This document shows positions 16,748 through 25,451 of a stretch of DNA of 32,073 nucleotides, in pieces. How positions within the stretch are numbered: position 1 is the stretch's first letter; each line of letters starts with the position of its first letter. The DNA is from JARFQH01 sp041299015 (GTDB lineage Bacteria > Desulfobacterota > Desulfobacteria > Desulfobacterales > SG8-13), in NCBI GenBank assembly GCA_041299015.1, contig JBFYWB010000022.1:1-32073 (forward strand). The letters run 5' to 3'. A model generated the notes under the pieces. That model was not told the DNA's origin, ran no database searches, and worked only from the letters and a program-made list of their open reading frames with translations. A program made the position numbers and the translations under genes.

Positions 16748-18046
16748 TTAAATCTCCACTATCATCCGTTCCGGGTTTTCGAGAAATTCCTTTATGCGCC
16801 GCAAATAGGTCACCGCCTCTCTGCCGTCCACGATGCGGTGGTCATAGCTGAGGGCCAGGTACATCATGGGCCGCACGACGATTTGATCATCGCGGACCAC
16901 CGGCCGTTTTTCGATGCGGTGCATGCCAAGAATGGCGCTCTGCGGCGTGTTCAGGATCGGGGTGCTCAGCAGGGAACCGAACACCCCACCGTTGGTGATC
17001 GTGAAGGTGCCACCTTCCAGGTCGGCCAAATCGAGCCGGTTCTCCCTGATCTTTGCCACGTAGTCCACGATGGCCTGTTCCATCTGGGCCAGGGAAAGTT
17101 TTTCACAATGGCGGATCACCGGCACCACGAGACCCCGACCGGTTCCGATCGCCACCCCGATGTGGTAATAATGATGATAGACGATTTCCTTGCCGTCGAT
17201 GAAGGCATTGATTTCCGGATACTCCTTGAGCGCTTCGACGGCGGCCTTGATGAAAAAGGACATGAATCCTAAAGAAACGCCGAACTTTTTCTCAAAAGCG
17301 TCCTTGTAGTCGGAACGGATCTCCATCACGCGGCTCATATCCACGTCGTTGAAAGTGGTCAGCATGGCCGTGTTCTGTCGGGCTTCGAGCAACCGCGCGG
17401 CAATGCGCTGCCGGATAGGCGTCATCGGTTTGCGCGCGGTTGCCTCCGCCGCAGCCGGTGCGGCGGTTCGGCTTTCGACCGCCGGAGCACTCTTTGCCGC
17501 TGCCTCGCGCGCCTCGAGGTGAAGGATGACGTCCCCCTTGGTGACGCGCCCGGCGGGCCCGGTACCGGTGACTGCGCCGATATCGACACCCGTGTCCGCC
17601 ACAATCCGCCGCACGGCGGGCGAAAGAATCATGTCGGCCGACACCGGCTTTTGCTGCGGCGCCGGTTTTTCGGCCTTGTCTTCCGCGGCCGCAGCGACCG
17701 TCTTGGGCGCAGATGCCGCCGCTTTCTCGGGTTCCGCGGATGCGGCCCTATCCGGCGCGGCGGGCTCTTTTTCGGCGGTGCTTGCGGGCGGGGCGTCCTT
17801 TGCTGCGGCTGCCGCGGCCTCTATGGTACCGACCACGGTCCCGACCGAAACGGTCTCGCCCTCTTTGACGCTGATCTTCAACACGCCGTCCGCCTCGGCC
17901 TCCACCTCCAGGCTGACCTTGTCGGTTTCGATGACAAACAGCGCCTCACCTTTTTTGACCTGGTCGCCGTCCTTCTTGAACCACTGTGCCAGCAGCGCCT
18001 CGGTCACCGACTCACCCACACTGGGAACTTTGATTTCAACCACCAT
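16748..18046 (-). CDS. sucB: Dihydrolipoyllysine succinyltransferase (E2 of 2-oxoglutarate dehydrogenase)
   Basis: This is a 432-residue E2 with one lipoyl domain (1-78, lipoylated Lys43 in IETDKVSLEVEA). An alanine- and proline-rich linker (about 79-135) leads to a peripheral-subunit-binding domain (about 139-177, with LSPAVRRIVADTGVD). The catalytic trimer-forming domain (about 205-432) has His403 and Asp407 in SYDHRIVDG. The domain plan and position between sucA and lpdA identify the succinyl-transferring paralogue. It starts 102 bases after the sucA stop, with AGGAG upstream of the ATG. Confidence 0.96.
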   Translation of the reverse strand: MVVEIKVPSVGESVTEALLAQWFKKDGDQVKKGEALFVIETDKVSLEVEAEADGVLKISVKEGETVSVGTVVGTIEAAAAAAKDAPPASTAEKEPAAPDRAASAEPEKAAASAPKTVAAAAEDKAEKPAPQQKPVSADMILSPAVRRIVADTGVDIGAVTGTGPAGRVTKGDVILHLEAREAAAKSAPAVESRTAAPAAAEATARKPMTPIRQRIAARLLEARQNTAMLTTFNDVDMSRVMEIRSDYKDAFEKKFGVSLGFMSFFIKAAVEALKEYPEINAFIDGKEIVYHHYYHIGVAIGTGRGLVVPVIRHCEKLSLAQMEQAIVDYVAKIRENRLDLADLEGGTFTITNGGVFGSLLSTPILNTPQSAILGMHRIEKRPVVRDDQIVVRPMMYLALSYDHRIVDGREAVTYLRRIKEFLENPERMIVEI

Positions 18047-18148
18047 AGCGTCTCCTGAAATAAAACCCGACGTTCAAAGCTGAATGCCATCCGTGGTCAG
18101 CGCTGCATCTTCGCGTCCGCGCTGGCGGCCCTCGGCTTGGGGCACCCC

Positions 18149-20881
18149 TTAACTCACCTGTCCATTTTGCTCGGCGCCGACGGCCTGCTCGATGATGGCC
18201 GCTTGTTGCTGCTTGAAAATGACCGGGAAACCCGTAGCCGGGCTGGCGGCTTCCGGACGACCGATATACGCCAGTGCCCTCCCCAGGAGTTTTTCCGCCC
18301 GGTAACGCACGAACTGCCAGGCCCCCATATTCTCCGGTTCCTCCTGAACCCAATACCATTCCCTGACCGACCGGTATCGCCTGGCAATGGTCTCCAGGGG
18401 CTCACCCGGGAACGGATACAACTGCTCCAACCGCACGATGACCACATCGTCCCGTTTGACGTTCTGCCGCCACTGCAGGAGCGCATAGTAGATCTTGCCG
18501 CTGCACAGCAGCACGCGCTTCGGCTTCCTAATCTCGGCCGCATCGTCGAGCACTTCCTGAAACGACCCGACGGCCATATCCGACAGGGTCGATACCGCCA
18601 GCGGGTGCCGCAAAAGGCTCTTGGGCGTCATGACCACCAAGGGTTTGCGAAACGGACGCTTGACCTGGCGGCGCAGCAGATGGAAGTATTGGGCCGGTGT
18701 CGTCGGATGGCAGACCTGCAGGTTGTCGACCGCGCACAACTGCAGAAAACGCTCCAGCCGGGCACTGGAATGTTCCGGACCCAAGCCCTCCATGCCGTGC
18801 GGCAGCAGCAGCACCAATCCGCTCGATCGCTGCCACTTGGCCTCCCCGCTGGCAATGAAAAGATCGATCACGGACTGGGCGTTGTTGGCGAAGTCGCCGA
18901 ATTGGGCCTCCCAGAGAATCAACGCGTTGGGCTGCGCAATGGAATAGCCGTATTCGAACCCCATCACGCTCACTTCGGCCAGCAGGCTGTTGTAAACCCG
19001 GTAGGGCGCCTGAGTATCGGTCAAGTGGTTCAGGGGCGTGTAAGTCCTGCCGGTCTCGGTGTCCACCAGCACGCTGTGGCGCTGGCTGAAAGTGCCGCGC
19101 GCGCAGTCCTGCCCGCTGAGTCGTACCGGAATCTTTTCCACCAGCAGCGCCGCGAAGGCCAGGGCTTCGGCGCCGGCCCAGTCGATTCCGGCCCCGTTTT
19201 CGATCGCCTCGAGCCGTTTTTGCAGCAGCCGCTCCAATTTCGAAAAGAGACTGAAGTCTTTCGGAAAACGGTTGAGCTGGCGGGCGAGGTCGATCAGGTG
19301 CTCTTTTGCAACCCCGGTTTCGACGGCCGCATGACTGTAACGGCCGCCGAAGTGATCCCATTCACCGTAGAACCGGCTCACGGGAAACGGGCAGGAGCTG
19401 CCGTGGACCTCCTGATAATCCTTGTCCAGCCGGTCTTCCACCGCAGCCTGGAGGTCATCGACTTTTTCCTTCGTGACCAGCTTCTCTTCGAGCAGCCGCG
19501 CGGCGTAAATCTCGTGCAGCGGCGGCCGTTGGCGGATCCGCGCATACATCAGGGGTTGGGTGAAGTACGGTTCGTCGCCTTCGTTATGGCCGTAGCGCCG
19601 GTAGCAGACCAAGTCGATCACCACGTCCTTCTTGAAGGCCATGCGGTAATCGGCCGCCAGCCTGGCGACGTGCACCACCGCCTCGGGGTCTTCGCCGTGA
19701 ACGTGAAAAACCGGTGCCATGATCATCTTGGCCACATCGGTCGAATAGCGGGTCGAGCGGGCGTCTTCGGGCAGGGTGGTGTAGCCGATCTGGTTGTTGA
19801 TGACGATGTGGATGGTTCCGCCGGTGCGGTAGCCTTCCAACTGGCTCATGTTGAGCGTTTCCATGACCACGCCCTGGCCGGCAAAGGCGGCGTCACCGTG
19901 AATCAGCAGCGGCAGGACCCGGTTGCGATCGCCGTCGTCCACCATGTCCTGGCGCGCACGGGTAAATCCCTCCACCACCGGGTCGACCGCCTCCAGGTGG
20001 CTGGGATTGTTGACCAGAAATATCCTGAGCTCGCGGCCCCGGGCCGTGAGGATGTCGGCCAGCAAGCCGTTGTGGTACTTGACATCGCCGGCCCCGACCA
20101 GGTCATCGGGGTCGTAGCAGCTCTCGAACTCGGCAAAAATGTCGGCGTAGGGCTTTTTCAGGATGTGAGCCTGAACATTGAGTCGTCCCCGGTGGGCCAT
20201 GCCGAGGATGATTTCCCGGCTCCCGTGGTCGACCAAACGCTCGGCCAGCGTGTCGAGAAGCGGGATGACGGCATCGCCGCCCTCGAGCGAAAAGCGCGTG
20301 ACGCCCACGTATTTTTTGTTCAAAAACTGTTCGAAGGTCGCGGATTGGATCAGTTTTTCGAGAATATGTACCTTTTCGGCGCCTTCCAACTGCGGCCGGT
20401 TGCGCGCCGGTTCCATGCGTTCCTGCAACCAGCGCCGCTCCTGAGGGTCCTGCAGGTGCATGTACTCGACACCAATGGACCGGCAGTAGGTTTCCCTTAA
20501 GTGCTGGATGATCTCCTTGAGCGGTGCGGTTTCATCCCTGGCGAAACGACGCGTGAAGAATTGCCGGCCCAGGTCGTCCGCAGACAGGCCGAAAGCGTCC
20601 AGGCTGAGCAAGGGGTGCTCCGTCGGACAGGCCGTCAGCGGATCCATGCAGGCCAATAAATGCCCGAGGTCCCGGTAACGGTACTTGAGCGCCTCGACGC
20701 GGCTCTGTTTGATCACCAGTTCCCGGTCCGGCGCTGCCGCCAGGGTCGGCGCCCGGTCGCCGGCGATCTCGAAGCCTTTGAAAAAGGCCTGCCAATCCCG
20801 CGACACCGAACCGGGTTCGGCTTTCCAGCGCCGGTACTGTTCGTCGATATACCCCGCGTTAAAGGTTTCCAGCGCATCCAT
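18149..20881 (-). CDS. sucA: 2-oxoglutarate dehydrogenase E1 component
   Basis: This 910-residue thiamine-diphosphate enzyme decarboxylates 2-oxoglutarate and succinylates the lipoyl arm of E2; its usual length is 900-950. Family hallmarks include MAHRGRLNVQAHI, GDVKYHNG, NNPSHLEAVDPVVEG, LIHGDAAFAGQGVV, the ThDP region HGEDPEAVVHVARLAADYR with RRYGHNEGDEP, and the C-terminal transketolase-type half with FGYEYG-like MGFEYGYSIAQ and HGMEGLGPEHSSARLERFL. The short N-terminal segment (YIDEQYRRWKAEPGSVSRDWQAFF) that binds E2 in other bacteria is present. The start overlaps the hydrolase stop (TAATG), so translation is probably coupled. Confidence 0.97.
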   Translation of the reverse strand: MDALETFNAGYIDEQYRRWKAEPGSVSRDWQAFFKGFEIAGDRAPTLAAAPDRELVIKQSRVEALKYRYRDLGHLLACMDPLTACPTEHPLLSLDAFGLSADDLGRQFFTRRFARDETAPLKEIIQHLRETYCRSIGVEYMHLQDPQERRWLQERMEPARNRPQLEGAEKVHILEKLIQSATFEQFLNKKYVGVTRFSLEGGDAVIPLLDTLAERLVDHGSREIILGMAHRGRLNVQAHILKKPYADIFAEFESCYDPDDLVGAGDVKYHNGLLADILTARGRELRIFLVNNPSHLEAVDPVVEGFTRARQDMVDDGDRNRVLPLLIHGDAAFAGQGVVMETLNMSQLEGYRTGGTIHIVINNQIGYTTLPEDARSTRYSTDVAKMIMAPVFHVHGEDPEAVVHVARLAADYRMAFKKDVVIDLVCYRRYGHNEGDEPYFTQPLMYARIRQRPPLHEIYAARLLEEKLVTKEKVDDLQAAVEDRLDKDYQEVHGSSCPFPVSRFYGEWDHFGGRYSHAAVETGVAKEHLIDLARQLNRFPKDFSLFSKLERLLQKRLEAIENGAGIDWAGAEALAFAALLVEKIPVRLSGQDCARGTFSQRHSVLVDTETGRTYTPLNHLTDTQAPYRVYNSLLAEVSVMGFEYGYSIAQPNALILWEAQFGDFANNAQSVIDLFIASGEAKWQRSSGLVLLLPHGMEGLGPEHSSARLERFLQLCAVDNLQVCHPTTPAQYFHLLRRQVKRPFRKPLVVMTPKSLLRHPLAVSTLSDMAVGSFQEVLDDAAEIRKPKRVLLCSGKIYYALLQWRQNVKRDDVVIVRLEQLYPFPGEPLETIARRYRSVREWYWVQEEPENMGAWQFVRYRAEKLLGRALAYIGRPEAASPATGFPVIFKQQQAAIIEQAVGAEQNGQVS

Positions 20882-21663
20882 TACATCCGTCCTCCGGTAT
20901 GCTCGTATTCACTGTGTTCCTCGAACCAACCGGCGACACTGCGCGAGATGTCGATACGATCTTCCTCCCGGCTGAACATGTGATCCGCCGCAGGCACGAT
21001 CTCCAGATCCACCCGGCCGCCGCTCAGCTCACGCATCTTGTAGGCCTCTTCCACCGGGATGATCTCGTCCATGTCACCATGAACCACCATCAGTGGCCTG
21101 TCGAACCTTCTGAGCAGGCTGGTGGGATCGAACCGGTCGGCATCGGCAAAAAATTTTTCCGTCAGCTTCAGCGAACGTCCGCGGCTGTTGAAAAAAACCT
21201 CGCCGCTGCGGTGTAATGCGGCCCGCTGCCCGCGGCTGAAAAAGTCGATCGCGCGGATAGCGGTCAGGCGGCTCGCCAGCGTGCAAACGGCCTTGACGCT
21301 GTCCGTTTGCGACGCGGTTAAAAAAGCGACCAGTCCGCCCATGCTGTGGCCGGCCACTCCGATCCATTGCGCTCCGCGGGCGGCGACGATTCCTATTGCC
21401 GTTTGCATCTCGGAGATTTGTTTGCTGTAAGTCGACTCCTCAAAAATGCCCTCGCTCTGGCCGTTGCCGGAGAAGTCGAACCGCAGGGCGAAGAACCCTT
21501 TGCGGCTTAATTCTCCGGCGACTTGCCTCAGGATTCCCGTGTGCCGCGAGCAGGTAAAGCAGTGACCCAATACGACCCCGCAACCGGTGGGTTTCTTGGG
21601 TAAATGCAGGGTTGCCGCCAGCTTTTCACCCTGATGATTCTTGAAGTCAATCTGTTCTTCCAT
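20881..21663 (-). CDS. Alpha/beta hydrolase heading the suc operon
   Basis: This is a 260-residue serine hydrolase of the S33/dienelactone-hydrolase-like group. The nucleophile is Ser107 in VAGHSMGGLVAF, the likely acid is Asp197 or Asp199 in VVHGDMDEIIP, and the histidine is His228 in AADHMFS. The early GHCFTCSRHTGI segment would supply the oxyanion hole. The ATG at 21663 is chosen because homology begins with EEQIDFKNHQGEKL; the frame is open 22 codons further but that part looks non-coding. Its stop shares one base with the sucA start. The substrate is unknown; acyl-ester or thioester hydrolysis linked to the complex is speculation. Confidence 0.88.
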   Translation of the reverse strand: MEEQIDFKNHQGEKLAATLHLPKKPTGCGVVLGHCFTCSRHTGILRQVAGELSRKGFFALRFDFSGNGQSEGIFEESTYSKQISEMQTAIGIVAARGAQWIGVAGHSMGGLVAFLTASQTDSVKAVCTLASRLTAIRAIDFFSRGQRAALHRSGEVFFNSRGRSLKLTEKFFADADRFDPTSLLRRFDRPLMVVHGDMDEIIPVEEAYKMRELSGGRVDLEIVPAADHMFSREEDRIDISRSVAGWFEEHSEYEHTGGRM

Positions 21664-21827
21664 GATGCCTGTGTCAGTCCGTTTAGAGTTCCGCAGTGAT
21701 CTTCCCTGAATCGGCGCCGGGGGCAACACCCGCTCTGCCGACCGGAAGCGACCGTGAGGACAAGGCCACGGTCACCGCCGGAAGCCGACAACCGGTCAAG
21801 CGTGAATCGGATCCGCCCGGATTTTCA

Positions 21828-21857
21828 TCAATAACGGAGGAGTTCCCCGGCTGTCAA
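21828..21857 (-). promoter_or_regulatory. Candidate promoter of the hydrolase-sucA-sucB-lpdA operon
   Basis: On the minus strand a perfect TTGACA (21852-21857) is followed after 18 bases by TATTGA (21828-21833). The leader to the hydrolase ATG would be about 160 bases. Confidence 0.4.
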
Positions 21858-21942
21858 GAACGAAAGATAAACATATCGAGTTCTTATGGATTGCATGCGG
21901 GTTCGGTTGCCTAAAGGGCGACTTCCTGGCGCCAATAATTGA

Positions 21943-21971
21943 TTGACATGACCGGCGACATTCTTTATCGA
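21943..21971 (+). promoter_or_regulatory. Candidate promoter of the DMT-type transporter
   Basis: A perfect TTGACA (21943-21948) with a 17-base spacer leads to TATCGA (21966-21971), four of six matches to the -10 consensus. The leader to the ATG at 22169 would be about 190 bases. Confidence 0.4.
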
Positions 21972-22168
21972 CTTTTTCAGCCTTCGGGAAAGAGTGCCGT
22001 CGGGGATATGGCAAGACCCCGCATTACGGTAAATGTCCCTCTCTTTCAAAGGCCCCGTCCGAAGACGCGGCCGAGGGGATCCTGATTGGCGCCGAGCCAC
22101 GCATCAAACCGGCTGTTCATCCAGAAATGCTTGCTGTTTCGACATCATTACACCATCGAGGAGTTGTC

Positions 22169-22618
22169 ATGCCAGCGATTCTTTTCTTCCTGGTCCTCGC
22201 CCTGGCAGCGGGTGCGTGCCTGCCCACCCAGGCCGGAATCAACGCCCACCTGAACCTCTGGACCCGATCGCCGGTGCTGGCGGCCGGCATATCCTTTGCC
22301 GTCGGAACCTTGGCGTTGATCCTCTACGCCCTGGCGCGGCGGGTCCCTTTACCGGCTCTCACCGGTCTGTCGGCTTATCCCTGGTGGATATGGAGCGGCG
22401 GCTGCCTGGGCGCCTTTTTCGTAACCACCACGGTGATTCTGGCCCCCCGGTTGGGAGCGGCCCCGATGCTGGCGTTTATCGTCGCCGGTCAGATGCTGGC
22501 CTCGCTGCTCCTGGATCATTTCGGTCTGCTCGGCTACCCGGTCCAATCCATCACCCTGTGGCGGCTGACCGGGGCCGTCATGGTCGTCGGAGGCGCCGTG
22601 CTGACCCGCTTCGCCTGA
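22169..22618 (+). CDS. Small DMT-superfamily inner-membrane transporter (YdcZ/DUF606-like)
   Basis: This 149-residue protein is almost entirely hydrophobic, with about five membrane helices. It begins MPAILFFLVLALAAGACLPTQAGINAHL, and the family signature G-x-x-x-P-x-Q-x-x-I-N-x-x-L is visible (LPTQAGINAHLN). A second conserved stretch is LGAAPMLAFIVAGQMLASLLLDHFGLLG. The length of about 150 matches single-domain members, which probably dimerise. The ATG at 22169 is chosen because GAGGAG precedes it; an in-frame start 14 codons upstream lacks a site. The substrate is unknown. Confidence 0.85.
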   Translation: MPAILFFLVLALAAGACLPTQAGINAHLNLWTRSPVLAAGISFAVGTLALILYALARRVPLPALTGLSAYPWWIWSGGCLGAFFVTTTVILAPRLGAAPMLAFIVAGQMLASLLLDHFGLLGYPVQSITLWRLTGAVMVVGGAVLTRFA

Positions 22619-22741
22619 GCGCCTGCAGAGCCCTCTCGCTTTCAAACAGGCGGAGCGGCGTAACTGGCGATTGTCGAATGCCCCCGGCGGTTCGAAAGGT
22701 TCGGATAGCGCCGGTTGAACGGAGCAAGGAAAGGCGATGCC

Positions 22742-23689
22742 ATGAAAATGGATAACAGACTCTTGATCCTTTCCCGCAGCGCGGCGGTCTATGCCGATCT
22801 GATCGACCGGCTGCGGTTTCCCGACCTCGAGGTCATCGCCTGCAGGAGCGCCGACGAAGCGGCCCCGTACCTGGGCCGGTGCACCATCGTGCTGGGCGAA
22901 CCCGCCCCCATCGCCCGGGTAGTGATGCGCGCAAAAAAACTGACATGGGTCCAGTCGACGTATGCGGGCGTCGAAGAGCTCCTGCGCCCCGGCGCCAGGT
23001 CCGATTACATCTTGACCGGCGTAAAGGGCATCTTCGGACCCTTCATGAGCGAATATGTCATCGGATACATCCTGGCCCTGGAGCGCCATTTCTTTACCGC
23101 GTATCGCAATCAACTCGACCGGTCGTGGCGGCACCTGCCCTACAAGGGCCTCCGCGGCCGGCTGATCGGCATCTGCGGGCTCGGTTCGATCGGCCGACAC
23201 CTCGCACGGACTGCGGGACACTTCGGCCTGCGCGTATGGGGCTACAGGCGCACGGCACGACCGGTTCCGGAGGCCGAACAGGTGTTTAGCGGCCCCGAAT
23301 TCGTCCGATTCCTGTCGCAGCCGGATTTCATCGTGAACATTCTCCCCAGCACGCCGGCCACGGTCGGCCTGTTCGACGAAACCGCATTCCGGACCATGAA
23401 GCCGACCGCGGTGCTGATCAACATCGGCCGGGGGGACGCCGTGGTCGAGAAAGCGTTGATTCGGGCGCTGCAGCAGGGTGTAATCGGCGGAGCGGTCCTG
23501 GATGTCTTCGAACAGGAACCGCTGCCGGCGGAGAGTCCGCTCTGGTCCCTTCCCAATGTTCTGATCACTCCCCACAACTCGGCGTTCAGTTTTCCGGCCG
23601 ATATCGTGAAGGTGTTTGCAGACAACTATCGCCGCTTCTCCAAGGGCGAGCCGCTCCTGTATCGCGTTGATTTCGAAAGAGGATATTAG
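22742..23689 (+). CDS. D-isomer-specific 2-hydroxyacid dehydrogenase
   Basis: This is a 315-residue NAD(P)-dependent enzyme that reduces 2-oxoacids to D-2-hydroxyacids or the reverse. The Rossmann motif is GICGLGSIGRHLA (143-155). Catalytic residues are Arg230 (INIGRGD), Glu259 (DVFEQEP) and His278 (TPHNS). It resembles the glyoxylate/hydroxypyruvate reductase branch, but the exact substrate cannot be assigned. The start at 22742 has AAGGAAAGG upstream; Met3 is an alternative. The following ComB-family gene begins only three bases after its stop, so the two are co-translated and may share a substrate. Confidence 0.93.
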   Translation: MKMDNRLLILSRSAAVYADLIDRLRFPDLEVIACRSADEAAPYLGRCTIVLGEPAPIARVVMRAKKLTWVQSTYAGVEELLRPGARSDYILTGVKGIFGPFMSEYVIGYILALERHFFTAYRNQLDRSWRHLPYKGLRGRLIGICGLGSIGRHLARTAGHFGLRVWGYRRTARPVPEAEQVFSGPEFVRFLSQPDFIVNILPSTPATVGLFDETAFRTMKPTAVLINIGRGDAVVEKALIRALQQGVIGGAVLDVFEQEPLPAESPLWSLPNVLITPHNSAFSFPADIVKVFADNYRRFSKGEPLLYRVDFERGY

Positions 23690-23692
23690 AAA

Positions 23693-24385
23693 ATGGACAT
23701 TCGGCTGCTCAGCCTGCTCGAGGGCGCGCGCCGGGCAGCCGGCACGGTCGTCATCATCGACGTCTACCGGGCCTTTACGACAGCCGCCGTGGCCCTGCAG
23801 CGCGGGGTCGCACGCCTATGGCTGGTCGATACCCCTGCGGCGGCATTCACGCTGCGCTGCGCGCACCCGGGCGCTTTGTGTCTGGGCGAGGTCGCCGGCA
23901 TCAAAGTGCCCGGCTTCGACTTCGGCAACTCGCCACACGAGCTTTCCCAAGCCGATGTCCGCGGCAAGACCTTGATCCAGTCCACCAGCGCCGGCACCCG
24001 GGGCATTGTCGCGGCCGGCAGTGCCGAGGCGCTCTTCGCCGCGGCGCTGGTCAACGCCGAGGCGACGGTCCGCGCGGTGCTGGCCGGAAGACCGGCGTTG
24101 GTGTCCCTCGTGGCGATGGGCACCGACGGAACCGAGCGCTGCGATGAGGATGAGCAGTGCGCCCTTTACATCCGCAACCGGTTGCTCAATTGCCGGCCGG
24201 ACCCGGCCGCGGTGCGCTCGCTGGTGCTATCGGCCCATGCTTCGGCCAAATTCGACGACCCGGGGCGTCCGCATTTCGACCCGCGCGACCGCGACATGGC
24301 CCTGCAGATCGACAGCATTCCGTTTGCCGTCCGGGTTCGCGTCGCAGGCGAGCTGCGGGTGGCTACGCCGGAAACGGTTCGATGA
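23693..24385 (+). CDS. ComB-family protein (2-phosphosulfolactate phosphatase-like)
   Basis: This is a 230-residue member of the 2-phosphosulfolactate phosphatase (ComB) family. It keeps the order of landmarks: VIIDVYRAFTTAAVAL near the N-terminus, then GEVAGIKVPGFDFGNSPHEL, then GKTLIQSTSAGTRGI, and LSAHASAKFDDP late. ComB hydrolyses phosphosulfolactate in coenzyme M synthesis, but two signature spots differ here from the version I know: GEVAG where GER-x-G is usual, and STSAGT where TT-N-G-T is usual. It may therefore use another phosphoester. Its coupling to a 2-hydroxyacid dehydrogenase suggests a joint hydroxyacid pathway (inference). Confidence 0.8.
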   Translation: MDIRLLSLLEGARRAAGTVVIIDVYRAFTTAAVALQRGVARLWLVDTPAAAFTLRCAHPGALCLGEVAGIKVPGFDFGNSPHELSQADVRGKTLIQSTSAGTRGIVAAGSAEALFAAALVNAEATVRAVLAGRPALVSLVAMGTDGTERCDEDEQCALYIRNRLLNCRPDPAAVRSLVLSAHASAKFDDPGRPHFDPRDRDMALQIDSIPFAVRVRVAGELRVATPETVR

Positions 24386-24548
24386 AACGTTGCGTGCCGA
24401 CCGCTGCCGAAGAGAGGTAACCCTCACCGCTTGCCCACCGGTCTTGCACGCTCATCGTCTCGGCCTTTACTGACGGGGTGATTCACGTTATGGGTGCAGC
24501 GGCCATAGATGGTTAAAATGACTAACCCGGACAAAGGAGTTTGTTGTC

Positions 24549-25451
24549 GTGACATCAATTGTCGCGGATTTGATCGGTTTTCAGACCTTCGGCTACCTGC
24601 GGCATTTTCGCAGTACGGTCTTGCGCATTTTAGGCCTGGAGTCAGAGATAAGTGCCATTGTCCACGATCAGAACGTCACCTCCTTGGGCGTTTATCCCAT
24701 CGGCATCAACTCCCGTAAGTTCGAGCAGGAGCTGCGCTCAGACACCTACATTAAGCACCTGATCGAATACGGACAGGCCCATCACGGCAAGAAAATCATC
24801 CTAAGCGTAGAACGGCTGGATTATACCAAAGGTATCCCCAGGCGCCTGGATGCCATTGAGCAGTTCCTGTCAACATACCCGCACAAGGAAGATGTTGTGT
24901 TTATTTTTATCAGCGTGCCTTCGCGCGAAGAAGTGGCCGCCTACCAAGTGCTGATCGAGGAGGTGCAGGGCCGTGTCAGCCAGATAAACGGCAAGCATTC
25001 GAGCATTAAAAACGTCCCAGTGCATTTCATTCACCAGTCGGTCAATTTCAGCCAACTCTGCGCCCTTTATTCCCTGGCAGACGTGTGCATGGTGACCCCT
25101 TTGATTGATGGCATGAATTTGGTCGCCAAGGAGTACATCGCATGCCAAAGAGAGAACAGCGGCATTTTGATTTTAAGCGAATTTGCCGGCGCGGCCCAGG
25201 AGCTGCCCAATGCTCTGATCGTCAATCCCTATGATACGCAGCAGATGGTTGCCGGCCTCCTCACCGCGCTGGACATGCCTATCGAGGACCGGCGAAAGCG
25301 TCTGACCTCGATGCAAGCGCGGGTCATGAGCTACGACGCCTTGCGCTGGGCCAACACCTTTATCAACGACCTGGCAGGGCAAAAGCCGATCGACACGAGC
25401 AGCGGGGACATTCCCGCGGATCACGTTAGCGTCGGCCGGGAAATTGATTGA
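24549..25451 (+). pseudogene. otsA: Trehalose-6-phosphate synthase lacking its N-terminal domain
   Basis: The 300-residue frame matches only the C-terminal two thirds of OtsA (normally about 470). It opens at GTG 24549 with VADLIGFQTFGYLRHF, corresponding to about residue 175 of the E. coli enzyme; a stop lies ten codons upstream and no N-terminal remnant was found. The UDP-glucose half is intact: Arg89 and Lys94 in SVERLDYTKGI, and Asp187 and Glu195 in DGMNLVAKEYIA. The glucose-6-phosphate half is gone, so synthase activity is not expected. AAAGGAG nine bases before the GTG means the stub could still be translated. It overlaps the start of the otsB remnant. Confidence 0.8.

Larger units (their letters stand above)
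21664..22168. other. Divergent intergenic region upstream of the suc operon and the DMT transporter
   Basis: No gene is seen in these 505 bases. They contain back-to-back candidate promoters described separately (21828-21857 minus, 21943-21971 plus). The AT-rich centre (21840-21980) contrasts with the GC-rich flanks and is the likely control region. Confidence 0.55.

Noticed and set aside
18137..20500. 787-codon plus-strand frame opposite sucA
   Set aside because: SucA is intact on the other strand with every family motif; the plus-strand product has no recognisable domain and reflects codon bias.
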